Assembly: GCA_009377585.1 (NCBI GenBank)
Contig: WHTS01000062.1
Span: 1 to 35,478 of the forward strand
Length of the DNA stretch: 35,478 bases
Reading direction: 5' to 3'
DNA from: Betaproteobacteria bacterium
Lineage (GTDB): Bacteria; Pseudomonadota; Gammaproteobacteria; Burkholderiales; WYBJ01
Shown in pieces: positions 23,400 to 32,036 of this stretch (its first letter is position 1; each line of letters begins with the position of its first letter). The translations under genes and the position numbers were made by a program. The notes below the pieces were generated by a model that made no database searches, was not told where the DNA came from, and worked only from the letters and a program-made list of their open reading frames with translations.

Positions 23400-24773
23400 A
23401 TGGCGGAACGCAAAGGCTGGTGGAAGCCGGAAGCGCCCTGGCCCGTGCCGGCCGAGGGCGGCAAGCTGGTTGCCATTACGGGCAAGGCCTTGATCGACGG
23501 CAACGGCGGCGCGGTGGTGAAAAATCCCGTGATCGTGCTCGAAGGCAAGCGGATCAAGGCGGTGGGCGTGAAGGGCAAGGTGCAAATCCCGGCCGGCGCC
23601 GAGACCATCGACGCTTCCAAGTACACCTTGATGCCTGGCCTGATGGACTGCCACGTGCACACCGGCATGTTCAATTGCATGACCTTCCATAACCATCGCG
23701 TAGCGCAGTGGGAGGTGATGCCGCACCTGCAGCAGATGTATGCGCTGTTCCACGCGCAGAACTGCCTCGACATGGGCTTCACCACGCTGCGCGACCTGGG
23801 CATGAATTCGAGCCGCGGGCTCTTCACCCAGGAGCTGTGCGCGGTGCGCGATTCCATCAACGCCGGCATCGTCGAAGGTCCGCGCATGCTGATCGGCGGC
23901 TTCACCACCATCACCGGCTCGCATCTGGATCTCATCCAACCGCGCGCGATGCCCCGTTCGGGCTTCAACAACGGCGACGGACCCTGGGAGCTGCGTAAGC
24001 TCGCGCGGCTCAACATCCTGTGGGGCTGCGACATCGTCAAGACGTGCGCCTCGGGCGGGGGCGGGACCGACAAGGAAGAGCCCGACATCCGCAACATGTG
24101 CCAGGACGAGATCGATGCCATCGTGGACGAGGCGCATGCCTTCCACAAGCCGTGCGCGGTGCATTGCTTCACCGTGAGCGGTCAGCGCATGGCGCTCAAG
24201 GCCGGCGCCGACACCATCGAGCACATGGTGTTCTCCGACGACGAGACCATCGACATGATCCGGGAAGCCGGTGTGGCGGTCACGCCGACGCTGGCGCATC
24301 GCACCGACCATGCGATCGAGCTGCGCCGCCAGCTGGGCACTTCGCCGTTCGTGCTGAACAAGCTGAAGAAGCTGCAGCCGCACTGCTACAACACGTTCCA
24401 GAAGATGTACAAGGCGGGCGTGAACATCGCCATGGGCACCGACATGGGCTTCGAGCCGCATTTCGGCGATAACGGCTGGGAGCTCGAGGTCTACGTGGGG
24501 CTGGGCATGACGCCGATGCACGCGATTCAGACCGCGACCAAGAACGGGGCCGAAGCGCTGCGCCTGGAACATGACCTCGGCACCATCGAAGCGGGCAAGC
24601 TCGCCGACATCGTTGCGGTCGACGGCGATCCGCTGGCCGACATCCGGGTCATCCAGGAGAAGAAGAATATCGCTCTGGTGCTGAAGGAAGGCCGCGTATG
24701 CGTCGATCGGCGGCCGGGCAAGAGCAAAAACGTGGTGCAGGCAGCCGATTGGCAGAAGATCGATAACCTCTGA
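23400..24773 (+). CDS. Amidohydrolase family protein (imidazolonepropionase/prolidase-like group)
   Basis: A 457-residue cytoplasmic TIM-barrel metal hydrolase. The binuclear-metal ligands are in place: His85 and His87 (DCHVHTG), Lys214 (DIVKTCASGGGG), His255 (AVHCF), His275 (IEHMVF) and Asp348 (AMGTDMG). The C-terminal LGTIEAGKLADIVAVDGDPLADI is standard for this group, many members of which are Xaa-Pro or Xaa-Arg dipeptidases. GAGGAGGAAGC before ATG 23400 is a strong ribosome site. The glutamate/aspartate-type ABC transporter begins 74 bases downstream, so an N-acyl or dipeptide amino-acid substrate imported by that system is a reasonable but unproven guess. The 233 bases upstream hold no clear gene. 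Confidence 0.92.
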   Translation: MAERKGWWKPEAPWPVPAEGGKLVAITGKALIDGNGGAVVKNPVIVLEGKRIKAVGVKGKVQIPAGAETIDASKYTLMPGLMDCHVHTGMFNCMTFHNHRVAQWEVMPHLQQMYALFHAQNCLDMGFTTLRDLGMNSSRGLFTQELCAVRDSINAGIVEGPRMLIGGFTTITGSHLDLIQPRAMPRSGFNNGDGPWELRKLARLNILWGCDIVKTCASGGGGTDKEEPDIRNMCQDEIDAIVDEAHAFHKPCAVHCFTVSGQRMALKAGADTIEHMVFSDDETIDMIREAGVAVTPTLAHRTDHAIELRRQLGTSPFVLNKLKKLQPHCYNTFQKMYKAGVNIAMGTDMGFEPHFGDNGWELEVYVGLGMTPMHAIQTATKNGAEALRLEHDLGTIEAGKLADIVAVDGDPLADIRVIQEKKNIALVLKEGRVCVDRRPGKSKNVVQAADWQKIDNL

Positions 24774-24847
24774 GCGCGCACGGCTGGCACTGCCGGCGCA
24801 AACGCTGTAATGTCGGCGGGCTAAGTGATGATACTCGGGAGACGACG

Positions 24848-25750
24848 ATGAGAGTTCACGCGGCAGTCATCACTTTGGCAGCTGCTCTATTCGCCACCGC
24901 TGCCAGCGCGCAGGACAGCGGCACGCTGAAGAAGATCCGCGAGGCCGGCAAGGTCGTCATTGGCGTGCGCGATTCCTCTTCGCCGTTGTCTTATACCCTG
25001 GGCGCCGGCAAGTACACCGGGTTCCACGTCGAGGTCTGCCAGCGCGCGATCGACAACATCAAGACGGCGCTGAAGCTGTCCAAGCTCGAGATCGAGTACA
25101 TGCCGGTCACATCGCAGAATCGCATCCCGCTGATGGAAAACGGCACCATCGACATCGAGTGCGGGTCGACCACCAACAACCTCGCGCGCCAGAAGCAGGT
25201 GGCTTTCGCGCTCACCACCTATATCACCGAGGTACGCATGGTGGTGAAGGCGGACTCGAGCATCACCTCGATCAGCCGGTTGAAGGGTCGCAACGTCGCC
25301 ACCACCACCGGCACCACCTCGGTGCAGCATCTGCGCAAGCACCAGCGCGCCAAGGTCGTCGACTTCAACGAGATCTACGGCAAGGATCACGCCGACTCGT
25401 TCCTGCTGGTCGAGTCCGGCCGCGCCGACGCGTTCGTCATGGACGACAACATCCTCGCCGGCCTGGTCGCCACCTCGAAGAATCCGAAGGCGTTCAAGAT
25501 CGTCGGCGAAGTGCTCTCGGTCGAGCCGATCGCGATCATGATGCGGCGCGACGATGCGCCCTTCAAGAAAATGGTGGACGATACGATCCGCCACCTGGTG
25601 AAGAGCGGCGACTACGAGAAGCTGTACAACAAGTGGTTCCTGTCGCCGATCCCGCCGCGCAATACCAGCGTGAATCTGCCGATGGGCGCGACGCTGAAGG
25701 CGGCGATCAAGAACCTGAACGACAAGCCGATGGAAGCGTACAACAAGTAA
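24848..25750 (+). CDS. gltI: Amino-acid ABC transporter substrate-binding protein, GltI-like
   Basis: A 300-residue periplasmic binding protein of the polar amino-acid uptake family. The signal peptide is residues 1-21 (ending ASA, then QDS). The mature start GTLKKIREAGKVVIGVRDSSSPLSY is typical, followed by the GltI signature VTSQNRIPLMENGTIDIECG and STTNNLARQKQVAF. That signature is shared with glutamate/aspartate receptors. KDHADSFLLVESGRADAFVMDD completes the second lobe. ATG 24848 has GGGAGA six bases upstream. It is the first gene of a gltIJKL set and directly follows an amidohydrolase. Glutamate/aspartate specificity is by family; the real ligand may differ. Confidence 0.93.
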   Translation: MRVHAAVITLAAALFATAASAQDSGTLKKIREAGKVVIGVRDSSSPLSYTLGAGKYTGFHVEVCQRAIDNIKTALKLSKLEIEYMPVTSQNRIPLMENGTIDIECGSTTNNLARQKQVAFALTTYITEVRMVVKADSSITSISRLKGRNVATTTGTTSVQHLRKHQRAKVVDFNEIYGKDHADSFLLVESGRADAFVMDDNILAGLVATSKNPKAFKIVGEVLSVEPIAIMMRRDDAPFKKMVDDTIRHLVKSGDYEKLYNKWFLSPIPPRNTSVNLPMGATLKAAIKNLNDKPMEAYNK

Positions 25751-25786
25751 TCGCGGCAACCGCCCGGCGCCGCGGCCGCAACTCGC

Positions 25787-26497
25787 GTGGGCTACCGGTG
25801 GGACTGGGAGGTCTTCCTCCGCGATACCGGCGGCGGCGAAACCTATCTCGACTGGATGCTGTCGGCCTGGGGCTGGACGCTCTCGGTCGCGGCCTGTTCC
25901 TGGATCGTCGCGCTGGCCTTCGGGGTAGTGATCGGGACGCTGCGAACGCTGCCCTCGCGCTTCGCGGTGGGCGTCGGTAGCGTCTGGGTCGAGCTCTTTC
26001 GCAACATCCCGCTGCTCGTTCAGATCTTCCTCTGGTACCACGTGGTGCCGGCGCTGGTGCCGCCGCTGCGCTCGGCGCCATCGTTCCTCCTGGTCGTGTT
26101 CGCGCTCGGCTTCTTCACGTCGGCGCGGATCGCCGAGCAGGTGCGAGCCGGGATCCAATCGCTGCCGAGCGGCCAGCGCATGGCCGGGCTCGCGATCGGT
26201 CTGAGCCTCCCCCAGACCTATCGCCACGTCATCCTGCCGATGGCGTTTCGCATCATCGTGCCGCCGCTCACTTCGGAGGCGATGAACATCATCAAGAACT
26301 CGTCGGTGGCGTTCGCGGTGAGCATCTCGGAGCTCACCCTGTTCGCGTTGCAGGCGCAGGAGGAGACCGCGCGCGGGATCGAGATCTATCTCGCGGTCAC
26401 TACGCTCTACATGGTGTCGGCATTTGCGGTCAACCGCGTCATGGCACTCATCGAACGCCGCGTGCGCGTGCCCGGATTCGCGGGCGGGGGGCGCTGA
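25787..26497 (+). CDS. gltJ: Amino-acid ABC transporter permease, GltJ-like
   Basis: A 236-residue inner-membrane permease of the His/Glu/Gln/Arg-type three-transmembrane family. The opening YRWDWEVFLRDTGGGETYLDWMLSAWGWTLSVA is the GltJ form. The EAA loop that contacts the ATPase is AGLAIGLSLPQTYRHVILPMAFRIIVPPL. The start codon is GTG, 36 bases after the gltI stop and without a strong ribosome site. The stop overlaps the ATG of gltK by one base, so the two permeases are made together. Confidence 0.93.
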   Translation: MGYRWDWEVFLRDTGGGETYLDWMLSAWGWTLSVAACSWIVALAFGVVIGTLRTLPSRFAVGVGSVWVELFRNIPLLVQIFLWYHVVPALVPPLRSAPSFLLVVFALGFFTSARIAEQVRAGIQSLPSGQRMAGLAIGLSLPQTYRHVILPMAFRIIVPPLTSEAMNIIKNSSVAFAVSISELTLFALQAQEETARGIEIYLAVTTLYMVSAFAVNRVMALIERRVRVPGFAGGGR

Positions 26498-27165
26498 TGC
26501 TCGCGCTCGATCTGAGCCTCTTCAGCTGGGGCCTGTTCACCGACTTCATCCTCAAGGGCCTGATCTTCAGCATCGAGCTCACCATCGTCGCCATGCTGGG
26601 CGGCATCGTGTTCGGCACGGCGCTGGCGATGCTGCGCCTGTCGGGAACACGCTGGCTGGAGATTCTCGCGGCGGCGTACGTAAACGGCATGCGCTCGATC
26701 CCGCTGGTGATGGTGATCCTGTGGTTCTTCCTGGTGATCCCGTTCATTCTCGGGCGTCCGATCGGCGCGGAGCTTTCGGCGGTCATCACCTTCACCGCGT
26801 TCGAAGCCGCGTACTATTCCGAAATCATGCGCGCCGGCATCCAGTCGATCTCGCGCGGTCAGGCCTATGCCGGGCAGGCGATCGGACTCAGCTACGGCCA
26901 GAACATGCGCTTCATCGTGCTGCCGCAAGCGTTCCGCAACATGCTGCCGGTGCTGCTCACGCAGACCATTATCCTGTTTCAGGACACGTCGCTCGTCTAC
27001 GCGATCGGCGCCTACGATCTGCTGAAGGGTTTCGAAGTCTCGGGCCGCAACATGAACCGACCGATCGAAGCCTACCTGCTGGCCGCGGTGTGCTACTTCA
27101 TCATCTGCTTTTCGCTGTCCTACGTGGTGAAGCGCTTGCAGCGCCGCATCGCCATCGTCCGCTAG
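26497..27165 (+). CDS. gltK: Amino-acid ABC transporter permease, GltK-like
   Basis: A 222-residue inner-membrane permease partner of GltJ. FTDFILKGLIFSIELTIVAMLGGIVFG is the first membrane region, and the EAA loop is AGQAIGLSYGQNMRFIVLPQAFRNMLPVLL. The conserved DTSLVYAIGAYDLL helix of this family follows. Its ATG shares one base with the gltJ stop. A GC-rich hairpin repeat separates it from the ATPase gene by 121 bases, which may tune the relative expression of gltL. Confidence 0.93.
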   Translation: MLALDLSLFSWGLFTDFILKGLIFSIELTIVAMLGGIVFGTALAMLRLSGTRWLEILAAAYVNGMRSIPLVMVILWFFLVIPFILGRPIGAELSAVITFTAFEAAYYSEIMRAGIQSISRGQAYAGQAIGLSYGQNMRFIVLPQAFRNMLPVLLTQTIILFQDTSLVYAIGAYDLLKGFEVSGRNMNRPIEAYLLAAVCYFIICFSLSYVVKRLQRRIAIVR

Positions 27166-27192
27166 CGCGCTTCGTCAGATGCTGCGCGCTCG

Positions 27193-27275
27193 TTCCCTCA
27201 CCCCCAACCCCTCTCCCGAAGGGAGAGGGGAGCGCGAAGCGTTCAGCGGCTGTTCGCCGCTTACCGGAATATGAA
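27193..27275. repeat. Dispersed GC-rich intergenic repeat, copy B
   Basis: Between gltK and gltL lies CCCTCACCCCCAACCCCTCT, leading into a perfect hairpin: CCCCTCTCCC (27208-27217), loop GAA, GGGAGAGGGG (27221-27230). A second perfect stem follows, AGCGGC-TGTTC-GCCGCT (27245-27261), then TACCGGAATATG. The order and sequence match copy A at 12618-12706. It may act as an internal attenuator or mRNA stabiliser within the transporter operon. Confidence 0.65.
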
Positions 27276-27286
27276 CGAGGAAACGC

Positions 27287-28030
27287 ATGGCCGCGATGAT
27301 CGAGATCGAGAATGTGAGCAAGTGGTACGGCAGCTTCGAGGTGTTGCGCGAGTGCACGACCGCGGTTGCCAAGGGCGAAGTGGTGGTCGTATGCGGACCC
27401 TCGGGCTCGGGCAAGTCGACGCTCATCAAGTGCGTGAACGGCCTGGAGCCGTTCCAGCAGGGGCAGATATCGGTCGACGGCATCTCGGTCGGCGCGGCCG
27501 GTACGGACTTGCCGCGGCTGCGTGCCCGCGTCGGCATGGTGTTCCAGCATTTCGAGCTCTTTCCGCACCTGACGGTGACCCAGAACCTCACGCTGGGCCA
27601 GATCAAGGTGCTGCAGCGCAAGCCCGACGAGGCCCGCGAGCGGGGTTTGAGGTACCTGGATCGGGTCGGGCTCATCGCGCACAAGGACAAGTTCCCCGGC
27701 CAGCTCTCGGGCGGACAGCAGCAGCGGGTTGCGATCGCGCGGGCGCTGTCGATGGATCCGATCGCCATGCTGTTCGATGAGCCGACTTCCGCGCTCGATC
27801 CGGAAATGGTGGGCGAGGTGCTCGACGTCATGGTCGGGCTCGCCAAGGAAGGCATGACCATGATGGTGGTCACGCACGAGATGGGATTTGCGAGGAGCGT
27901 ATCGACGCGCGTCGTGTTCATGGACGAGGGGCGCATCGTCGAGGATTGCCCGACCACGGAGTTCTTCGGCAGCCCGGAAGCGCGTAACGAGCGCGCGCGC
28001 TATTTTCTGTCCAAGATCCTGCAGTACTGA
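27287..28030 (+). CDS. gltL: Amino-acid ABC transporter ATP-binding protein, GltL-like
   Basis: A 247-residue cytoplasmic ATPase that powers GltJK. Walker [10 protein letters not shown] is at residues 37-45, the Q-loop at [12 protein letters not shown] (86-97) and the signature [15 protein letters not shown] at 140-154. Walker [15 protein letters not shown] is at 159-172, and the switch His is at 197 (VVTHEMGFA). Length and the [17 protein letters not shown] start are standard for polar amino-acid importers. Its own ribosome site (GAGGAA) precedes ATG 27287. It is the last gene of the importer set. Confidence 0.95.
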   Translation: MAAMIEIENVSKWYGSFEVLRECTTAVAKGEVVVVCGPSGSGKSTLIKCVNGLEPFQQGQISVDGISVGAAGTDLPRLRARVGMVFQHFELFPHLTVTQNLTLGQIKVLQRKPDEARERGLRYLDRVGLIAHKDKFPGQLSGGQQQRVAIARALSMDPIAMLFDEPTSALDPEMVGEVLDVMVGLAKEGMTMMVVTHEMGFARSVSTRVVFMDEGRIVEDCPTTEFFGSPEARNERARYFLSKILQY

Positions 28031-28264
28031 CGGGGCGAAGATCCCGTCATGCCGTGTCACGATCCCCCGCGGCTTCCTGCGCAGGACCTCGGGCCATTTT
28101 GCCTGTGTGAATTTCCCGGTTGCCCGACATCGGGGATAGGACTAACGTAGCATCCCGTAAGCACGGTCTCATCGCAGTCGACGTCTTGCCGATTCCGCCG
28201 GGAATGCTCTGAACGGTCGAACGCAGCTCGGGGCATCCGGATGCCACCCGCAAAGGAGGATGTC

Positions 28265-29257
28265 ATGGCATGCGCGCGCTTCGTTGCACCGTCGTTCACG
28301 CTCCTGTTCCTTGTGCTTTCCACCGACGCCGGCGGTGCCGTAGCGGGCGCCAGGCCTTATCCCACCAAGCCGATACGCGTCGTCATCGCCCAGGGCCCGG
28401 GCTCGTCGATCGATACCATGAGCCGCGTCGTCTTCAACAAGATGAGCGAGCTGCTGGGCCAGCAGATGATCATGGACAATCGCGTGGGCGCCGGAGGTAC
28501 CATCGGCGGCGACATCGTGGCCCGGGCCGAGCCTGACGGCTATACCCTGTTCGCCTGCGCGACCGCATCGCAGGTGATCGGCCCGCAGATTTATACCTCC
28601 ACGCGCCGGTACGATCCGTTCAAGGACTTCCGGCCGGTCTCGCAGTTCGCCGTAACGCAGAACGTGCTGGTGGTGAATCCCAAGACCCCGTTCAAGAGCG
28701 TGCAGGAGTTGGTGACCTTCGCCAAGGAGCATCCTGCCAAGCTCAACTGGTCCAATGCCGGCTCCGGCTTCCAGAGCCACCTCGCCGGGGTGTATTTCAC
28801 CCACATGGCGGGCATCCAGGTGCTGCATGTGCCGTACAAGGGCGCCGGTCCGTCGCTCGCCGCCGCCGTGGCTGGCGAATCGCAAGTCACCTTCGTGCCG
28901 GCGCCTTCGGTGATGGGATTGGTGCGCAATGGTCAGTTGCGTGCGCTCGCGGTGGGCGGTGCGAAGCGTTCGTCGGTCGCGCCCGACCTTCCGACCGTTG
29001 CCGAAGCCGGCGTGGCGGGCTTCGACCTGGTGGGCTGGGCGGGACTGGCCGCGCCGAGCGGCATCGCGAAGCCGGTGTTCGATCGGCTGTACCGGACCTT
29101 GCATGCCGCCGTCGGCGATGCTCAGACGCGCAATGCCATGGTCAAGGCGGGCGCCGAGCCGCTGGTCGGCTCGCCGCAAGAGTTCGAAGCGCTGATTCGG
29201 CGCGATTGGAAAAACTATGGGGATGCGATCCGGGTGGCTGGATTGAAGCCGAACTAG
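28265..29257 (+). CDS. Tripartite tricarboxylate transporter receptor (Bug family)
   Basis: A 330-residue periplasmic binding protein, full length. It has a Sec signal (MACARFVAPSFTLLFLVLS) and mature YPTKPIRVVIAQGPGSSIDTMSR. Family motifs include LGQQMIMDNRVGAGGTIGG, NPKTPFKSVQELVTFAKEHP, VLHVPYKGAGPSLAAAVAGE and DLPTVAEAGVAGFD. AAAGGAGG is perfectly spaced before ATG 28265. No TctA/TctB permease genes are in the window; orphan Bug receptors are very common in betaproteobacteria. It is intact, unlike the frameshifted relative at 12730-13708. The 234-base gap after gltL contains only a small CCCGA/TCGGG stem (28123-28134). Confidence 0.93.
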   Translation: MACARFVAPSFTLLFLVLSTDAGGAVAGARPYPTKPIRVVIAQGPGSSIDTMSRVVFNKMSELLGQQMIMDNRVGAGGTIGGDIVARAEPDGYTLFACATASQVIGPQIYTSTRRYDPFKDFRPVSQFAVTQNVLVVNPKTPFKSVQELVTFAKEHPAKLNWSNAGSGFQSHLAGVYFTHMAGIQVLHVPYKGAGPSLAAAVAGESQVTFVPAPSVMGLVRNGQLRALAVGGAKRSSVAPDLPTVAEAGVAGFDLVGWAGLAAPSGIAKPVFDRLYRTLHAAVGDAQTRNAMVKAGAEPLVGSPQEFEALIRRDWKNYGDAIRVAGLKPN

Positions 29258-29284
29258 GACGCAGCGACCTGCAGCACGGTCTTT

Positions 29285-29348
29285 CCCGCAACCCCGATAC
29301 CTCTTTCCCAACGCCCCTCGCCCTTCAGGAGAGATTGGGGGGTGCGGG
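29285..29348. repeat. GC-rich intergenic hairpin, possible diverged copy C
   Basis: CCCGCAACCCC (29285-29295) pairs with the GGGG-TGCGGG end (29337-29348, small bulge) around an inner CGCCCCTCGCCCTTCAGGAG segment. Its pyrimidine/purine arms and its position just upstream of a gene resemble copies A and B. Similarity is partial. Confidence 0.4.
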
Positions 29349-29403
29349 CATTGTGCGCCAGCTGTTTGCCGCGATAATCAACCGCTCCAACAGGAGCACC
29401 GCA

Positions 29404-30252
29404 ATGGACGTCCATCGCTGGCCCAACGACAAGCGCATTGCCATCATCGTCAGCGTTTTGTTCGAGAGCTGGTCGGCCGGCAAGCACCCGGCGTATTTTC
29501 CGCGCACCACGCCACTCAAGCCCGGCGCCACCGATCTCTCCGCGAGCCGCTGGTCCGAGTACGGTGGCAACGAAGGAATCTGGCGCCTGGCAAGCCTGTT
29601 GAGCGAGCGCGGCATTCCGGCAACCGTGTTCTGCAACGCGCTGAGCGCCGAGCGCTATCCGGATGCCGTGGGTCATATCGTGAATTGCGGGATCGATGTC
29701 GCAGGTCACGGCTATGCGCAGGATCAGTACCTGCTCGATTTTCCCCCGGACGAGCAGCGCGCGTTGATTCGCAGCAGCCTCGATATCCTGGAGCGCACTT
29801 CAGGAACGAGGCCGGAGGGCTGGGTCACCCCGGTCTACGGCAACGACCGGCATACGACGCCGCTGCTGGTCGAGGAAGGCGTGAAGTGGCATTGCGATGC
29901 GCTCGACTACAGCCTGCCTCGGTTGGAGCAGACGCAGGCAGGTCCCATTGTCGCGATTCCCTGGTCGGAGTTCGTCGACAACCGTGTGCAGCGCCTCAAC
30001 CCCCGCGCTTACTACGAAGTCTACGCCGACACGTTCGACCATCTTTACGCGCGCGAGCACGGCGCATTGCTGCATCTCGCGATACACGCCCACTACGGCG
30101 GCCGGCCGCTGGTGAGCGCAATGTTGCACAAGATTCTGGATCATTTCGGCCGTTTCGCGGGCGTGTGGTTCGCCCGCCATGGCGAGATCGCGCGCTACAC
30201 CGCCGAGCAGGAGCTCGATCAGCCGCTGCTCACTGCGCACTTCCGCCGCTAG
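29404..30252 (+). CDS. Polysaccharide deacetylase-family (PuuE/allantoinase-like) protein
   Basis: A 282-residue cytoplasmic protein with the NodB-like barrel of the PuuE/polysaccharide-deacetylase group. Markers are RWSEYGGNEGIWRLASLLSERGIPATVF, then the His-containing motif IDVAGHGYAQDQYLLDFPPDEQ, and RPEGWVTPVYGNDRHTTPLLVEEG. The usual N-terminal Asp/Glu strand reads IAIIVSVLFESWSAG, so the classical Asp-Asp pair of NodB enzymes is not visible. Members of this subgroup act on small cyclic or acyl-amide nitrogen compounds as well as sugars. AGGAG lies seven bases before ATG 29404. It follows the Bug receptor by 146 bases and may share its transcript. Confidence 0.82.
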   Translation: MDVHRWPNDKRIAIIVSVLFESWSAGKHPAYFPRTTPLKPGATDLSASRWSEYGGNEGIWRLASLLSERGIPATVFCNALSAERYPDAVGHIVNCGIDVAGHGYAQDQYLLDFPPDEQRALIRSSLDILERTSGTRPEGWVTPVYGNDRHTTPLLVEEGVKWHCDALDYSLPRLEQTQAGPIVAIPWSEFVDNRVQRLNPRAYYEVYADTFDHLYAREHGALLHLAIHAHYGGRPLVSAMLHKILDHFGRFAGVWFARHGEIARYTAEQELDQPLLTAHFRR

Positions 30253-30258
30253 CAGATT

Positions 30259-30798
30259 TCAGTTCGCGTTCGCTCGGCGCGTGCGCGCTACCGCGCGCCC
30301 AATGCGTGCAAACAGGGCAGATGCACGCGCCGCCGCGCTGGCCGCGATGGTGACCGCTGCCCGTCTCGCATGCTGAATGACGAGCCAGACCACCTGGCCG
30401 CGCATTCGCCGCGCTTCCAGTTCGACGGTTTCATGCCGGATGCCGGCGGACATCGCGCGTAGCGCCTTCGGCTCGACGCGCGCCTTGATGTGGTCGATCT
30501 CCGTTGCGAGCGACAGAGCATTCTTGCTCCGGTATGGCAAGGGCCGTGTAATCGAGCAGCGCGACGGCTCCGAGCATTCCAGTACCGCATCGTGCGCAAG
30601 CGCATTGATCAGCACGATTCCAGGGCGGTCGATCGTGAACGTCTCACCGGCGCAAAGAATGCGGTCGAGCGGATCGCGTTCCTGCGTGAGCCACACCATG
30701 CCGCGCAGGCAGGCCACGCGATTGCCGGCGATCGCTTCGATGCGCATCAGACTTCCACGCCCCAATAGCGCGGATTGACGGTCCTTGCCAGAGTTCAT
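30259..30798 (-). CDS. DUF2917 domain-containing protein
   Basis: A 179-residue protein of unknown function. The DUF2917 core is clear near the N-terminus: LGRGSLMRIEAIAGNRVACLRGMVWLTQERDPLDRILCAGETFTIDRPGIVLINAL, a cupin-like beta sheet. The C-terminal part is Ala/Arg-rich with RMRGQVVWLVIQHARRAAV. AAGGGG six bases before ATG 30798 supports that start over the longer frame. It stands divergent from a GcvA-like LysR gene, a frequent pairing for DUF2917 in betaproteobacteria (from memory), so control by that regulator is likely. Its stop is 6 bases from that of the convergent deacetylase gene. Confidence 0.85.
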   Translation of the reverse strand: MNSGKDRQSALLGRGSLMRIEAIAGNRVACLRGMVWLTQERDPLDRILCAGETFTIDRPGIVLINALAHDAVLECSEPSRCSITRPLPYRSKNALSLATEIDHIKARVEPKALRAMSAGIRHETVELEARRMRGQVVWLVIQHARRAAVTIAASAAARASALFARIGRAVARTRRANAN

Positions 30799-30929
30799 GG
30801 TGCACCCCTTATGCATGCCGATCGGGAATGAATGCCACCGTCTGCCCTTCCATTCTTCTTCCATGGCGTACATGATGCGGTCGAAGCGATGCCCGAACAA
30901 ACGTTATCTCGGAATCCGATGGATGCGCC

Positions 30930-31890
30930 ATGGGAATGCATAAAGGCCGTTACGACTTGCCCCCGCTGGAACTGTTGCGAGGCCGCAGCGCGTCACCTGT
31001 CCTTCACCAAGGCGGGCGAAGAGCTGTTCCTGACCCAGTCGGCCGTGAGCCGGCAGGTGCAGGCACTCGAAGGCGCGCTCGGGGTGCGGCTGTTCGAGCG
31101 TAAGACGCGAGCGCTTCTCTTGACGGCGGCGGGACGAAGCGTCTATCGGACGGCGCAGGACGTCCTGGGGCGGATCGATGCGTCGACGCGCGCTCTACGC
31201 GGCACGGCCGACATTCGCACCATTACGCTTACGACCACGCCGGGCTTTGCGTCCCTATGGCTCATTCCGCGGCTTGCGCGATTCGTCAACGCGCACCCGG
31301 GCATCGACGTGCGCACTTCGGCCACCAACCAGCGGGTGGATCTCGAACGATCGGAAGTCGATATCGCCATTCGCTTCTGCACGCAGGAGTTGAACTCGGG
31401 CGGGCGGCGGCTTTTCGGCGGCCACGTCACCCCGGTGTGCAGCCCGCGCCTGATCGAGCAGTCGCAGCCGCTGGTGGCGCCGAACGATCTCAGACGTTTT
31501 CCGATTCTGTATCTCGACGATCCGCACGCCGGGTGGTTCGACTGGAGCCTGTGGTTTCACGCGGTGGGCCTGGTCGATTTCAACCCGGCGCGGAAACTTC
31601 ACTTCAATCATTACGACCAGATGATCCAGGCAGCCGTGAACGCTCAGGGTGTCGCGCTCGGTCTCGACCCGCTGGTGCGGGAGCTCGTGCGGGACGGCAA
31701 ACTGGTGACGCCGTTCAAGGACGCCGCGGTCCCTGCGCGTGCCTGGTATCTGCTGCGTTCGTCGGCCAGCGCCGACAAGGTCGATGTCGATGCGTTCGTG
31801 GCCTGGCTGATGGACGAGATTCGCGCCGACAGCACGAAGCCTCGGCACGGCTCCCGTGACAAACGCGCGAAATCGTCCCGTCGATCCTGA
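30930..31890 (+). pseudogene. LysR family regulator (GcvA-like), 5' end frameshifted
   Basis: The body is a normal LysR-type transcription factor. The HTH is AAARHLSFTKAGEELFLTQSAVSRQVQALE, followed by the effector domain to 31890. The natural beginning, MGMHKGRYDLPPLELLRG, is encoded from ATG 30930, but in a different frame from the body. Relatives read LLRGFEAAARH at the junction. Here CGAGGCCGCAGCG stands where GAGGC-TTCGAGGC-type sequence is expected, so an 8-base loss between two GAGGC copies (at 30979-30983) explains the shift exactly. The body frame is open upstream to ATG 30832, giving a possible 352-residue product with an unrelated N-terminus. Whether the regulator still works is uncertain. 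It is divergent from the DUF2917 gene. Confidence 0.82.
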
Positions 31891-32036
31891 GCGGCTGATG
31901 CAGGTAGAATTCGAGGCAGCACGATGCAGACGACGCGCGCGGACTTGCCGATGCACGAGGCGATAGCGGCGCACGAGTGCAAGGGTTCCGTCATAGCGAG
32001 TTCATTTCGAAACCACGACACACGGGAGTGAGACCG

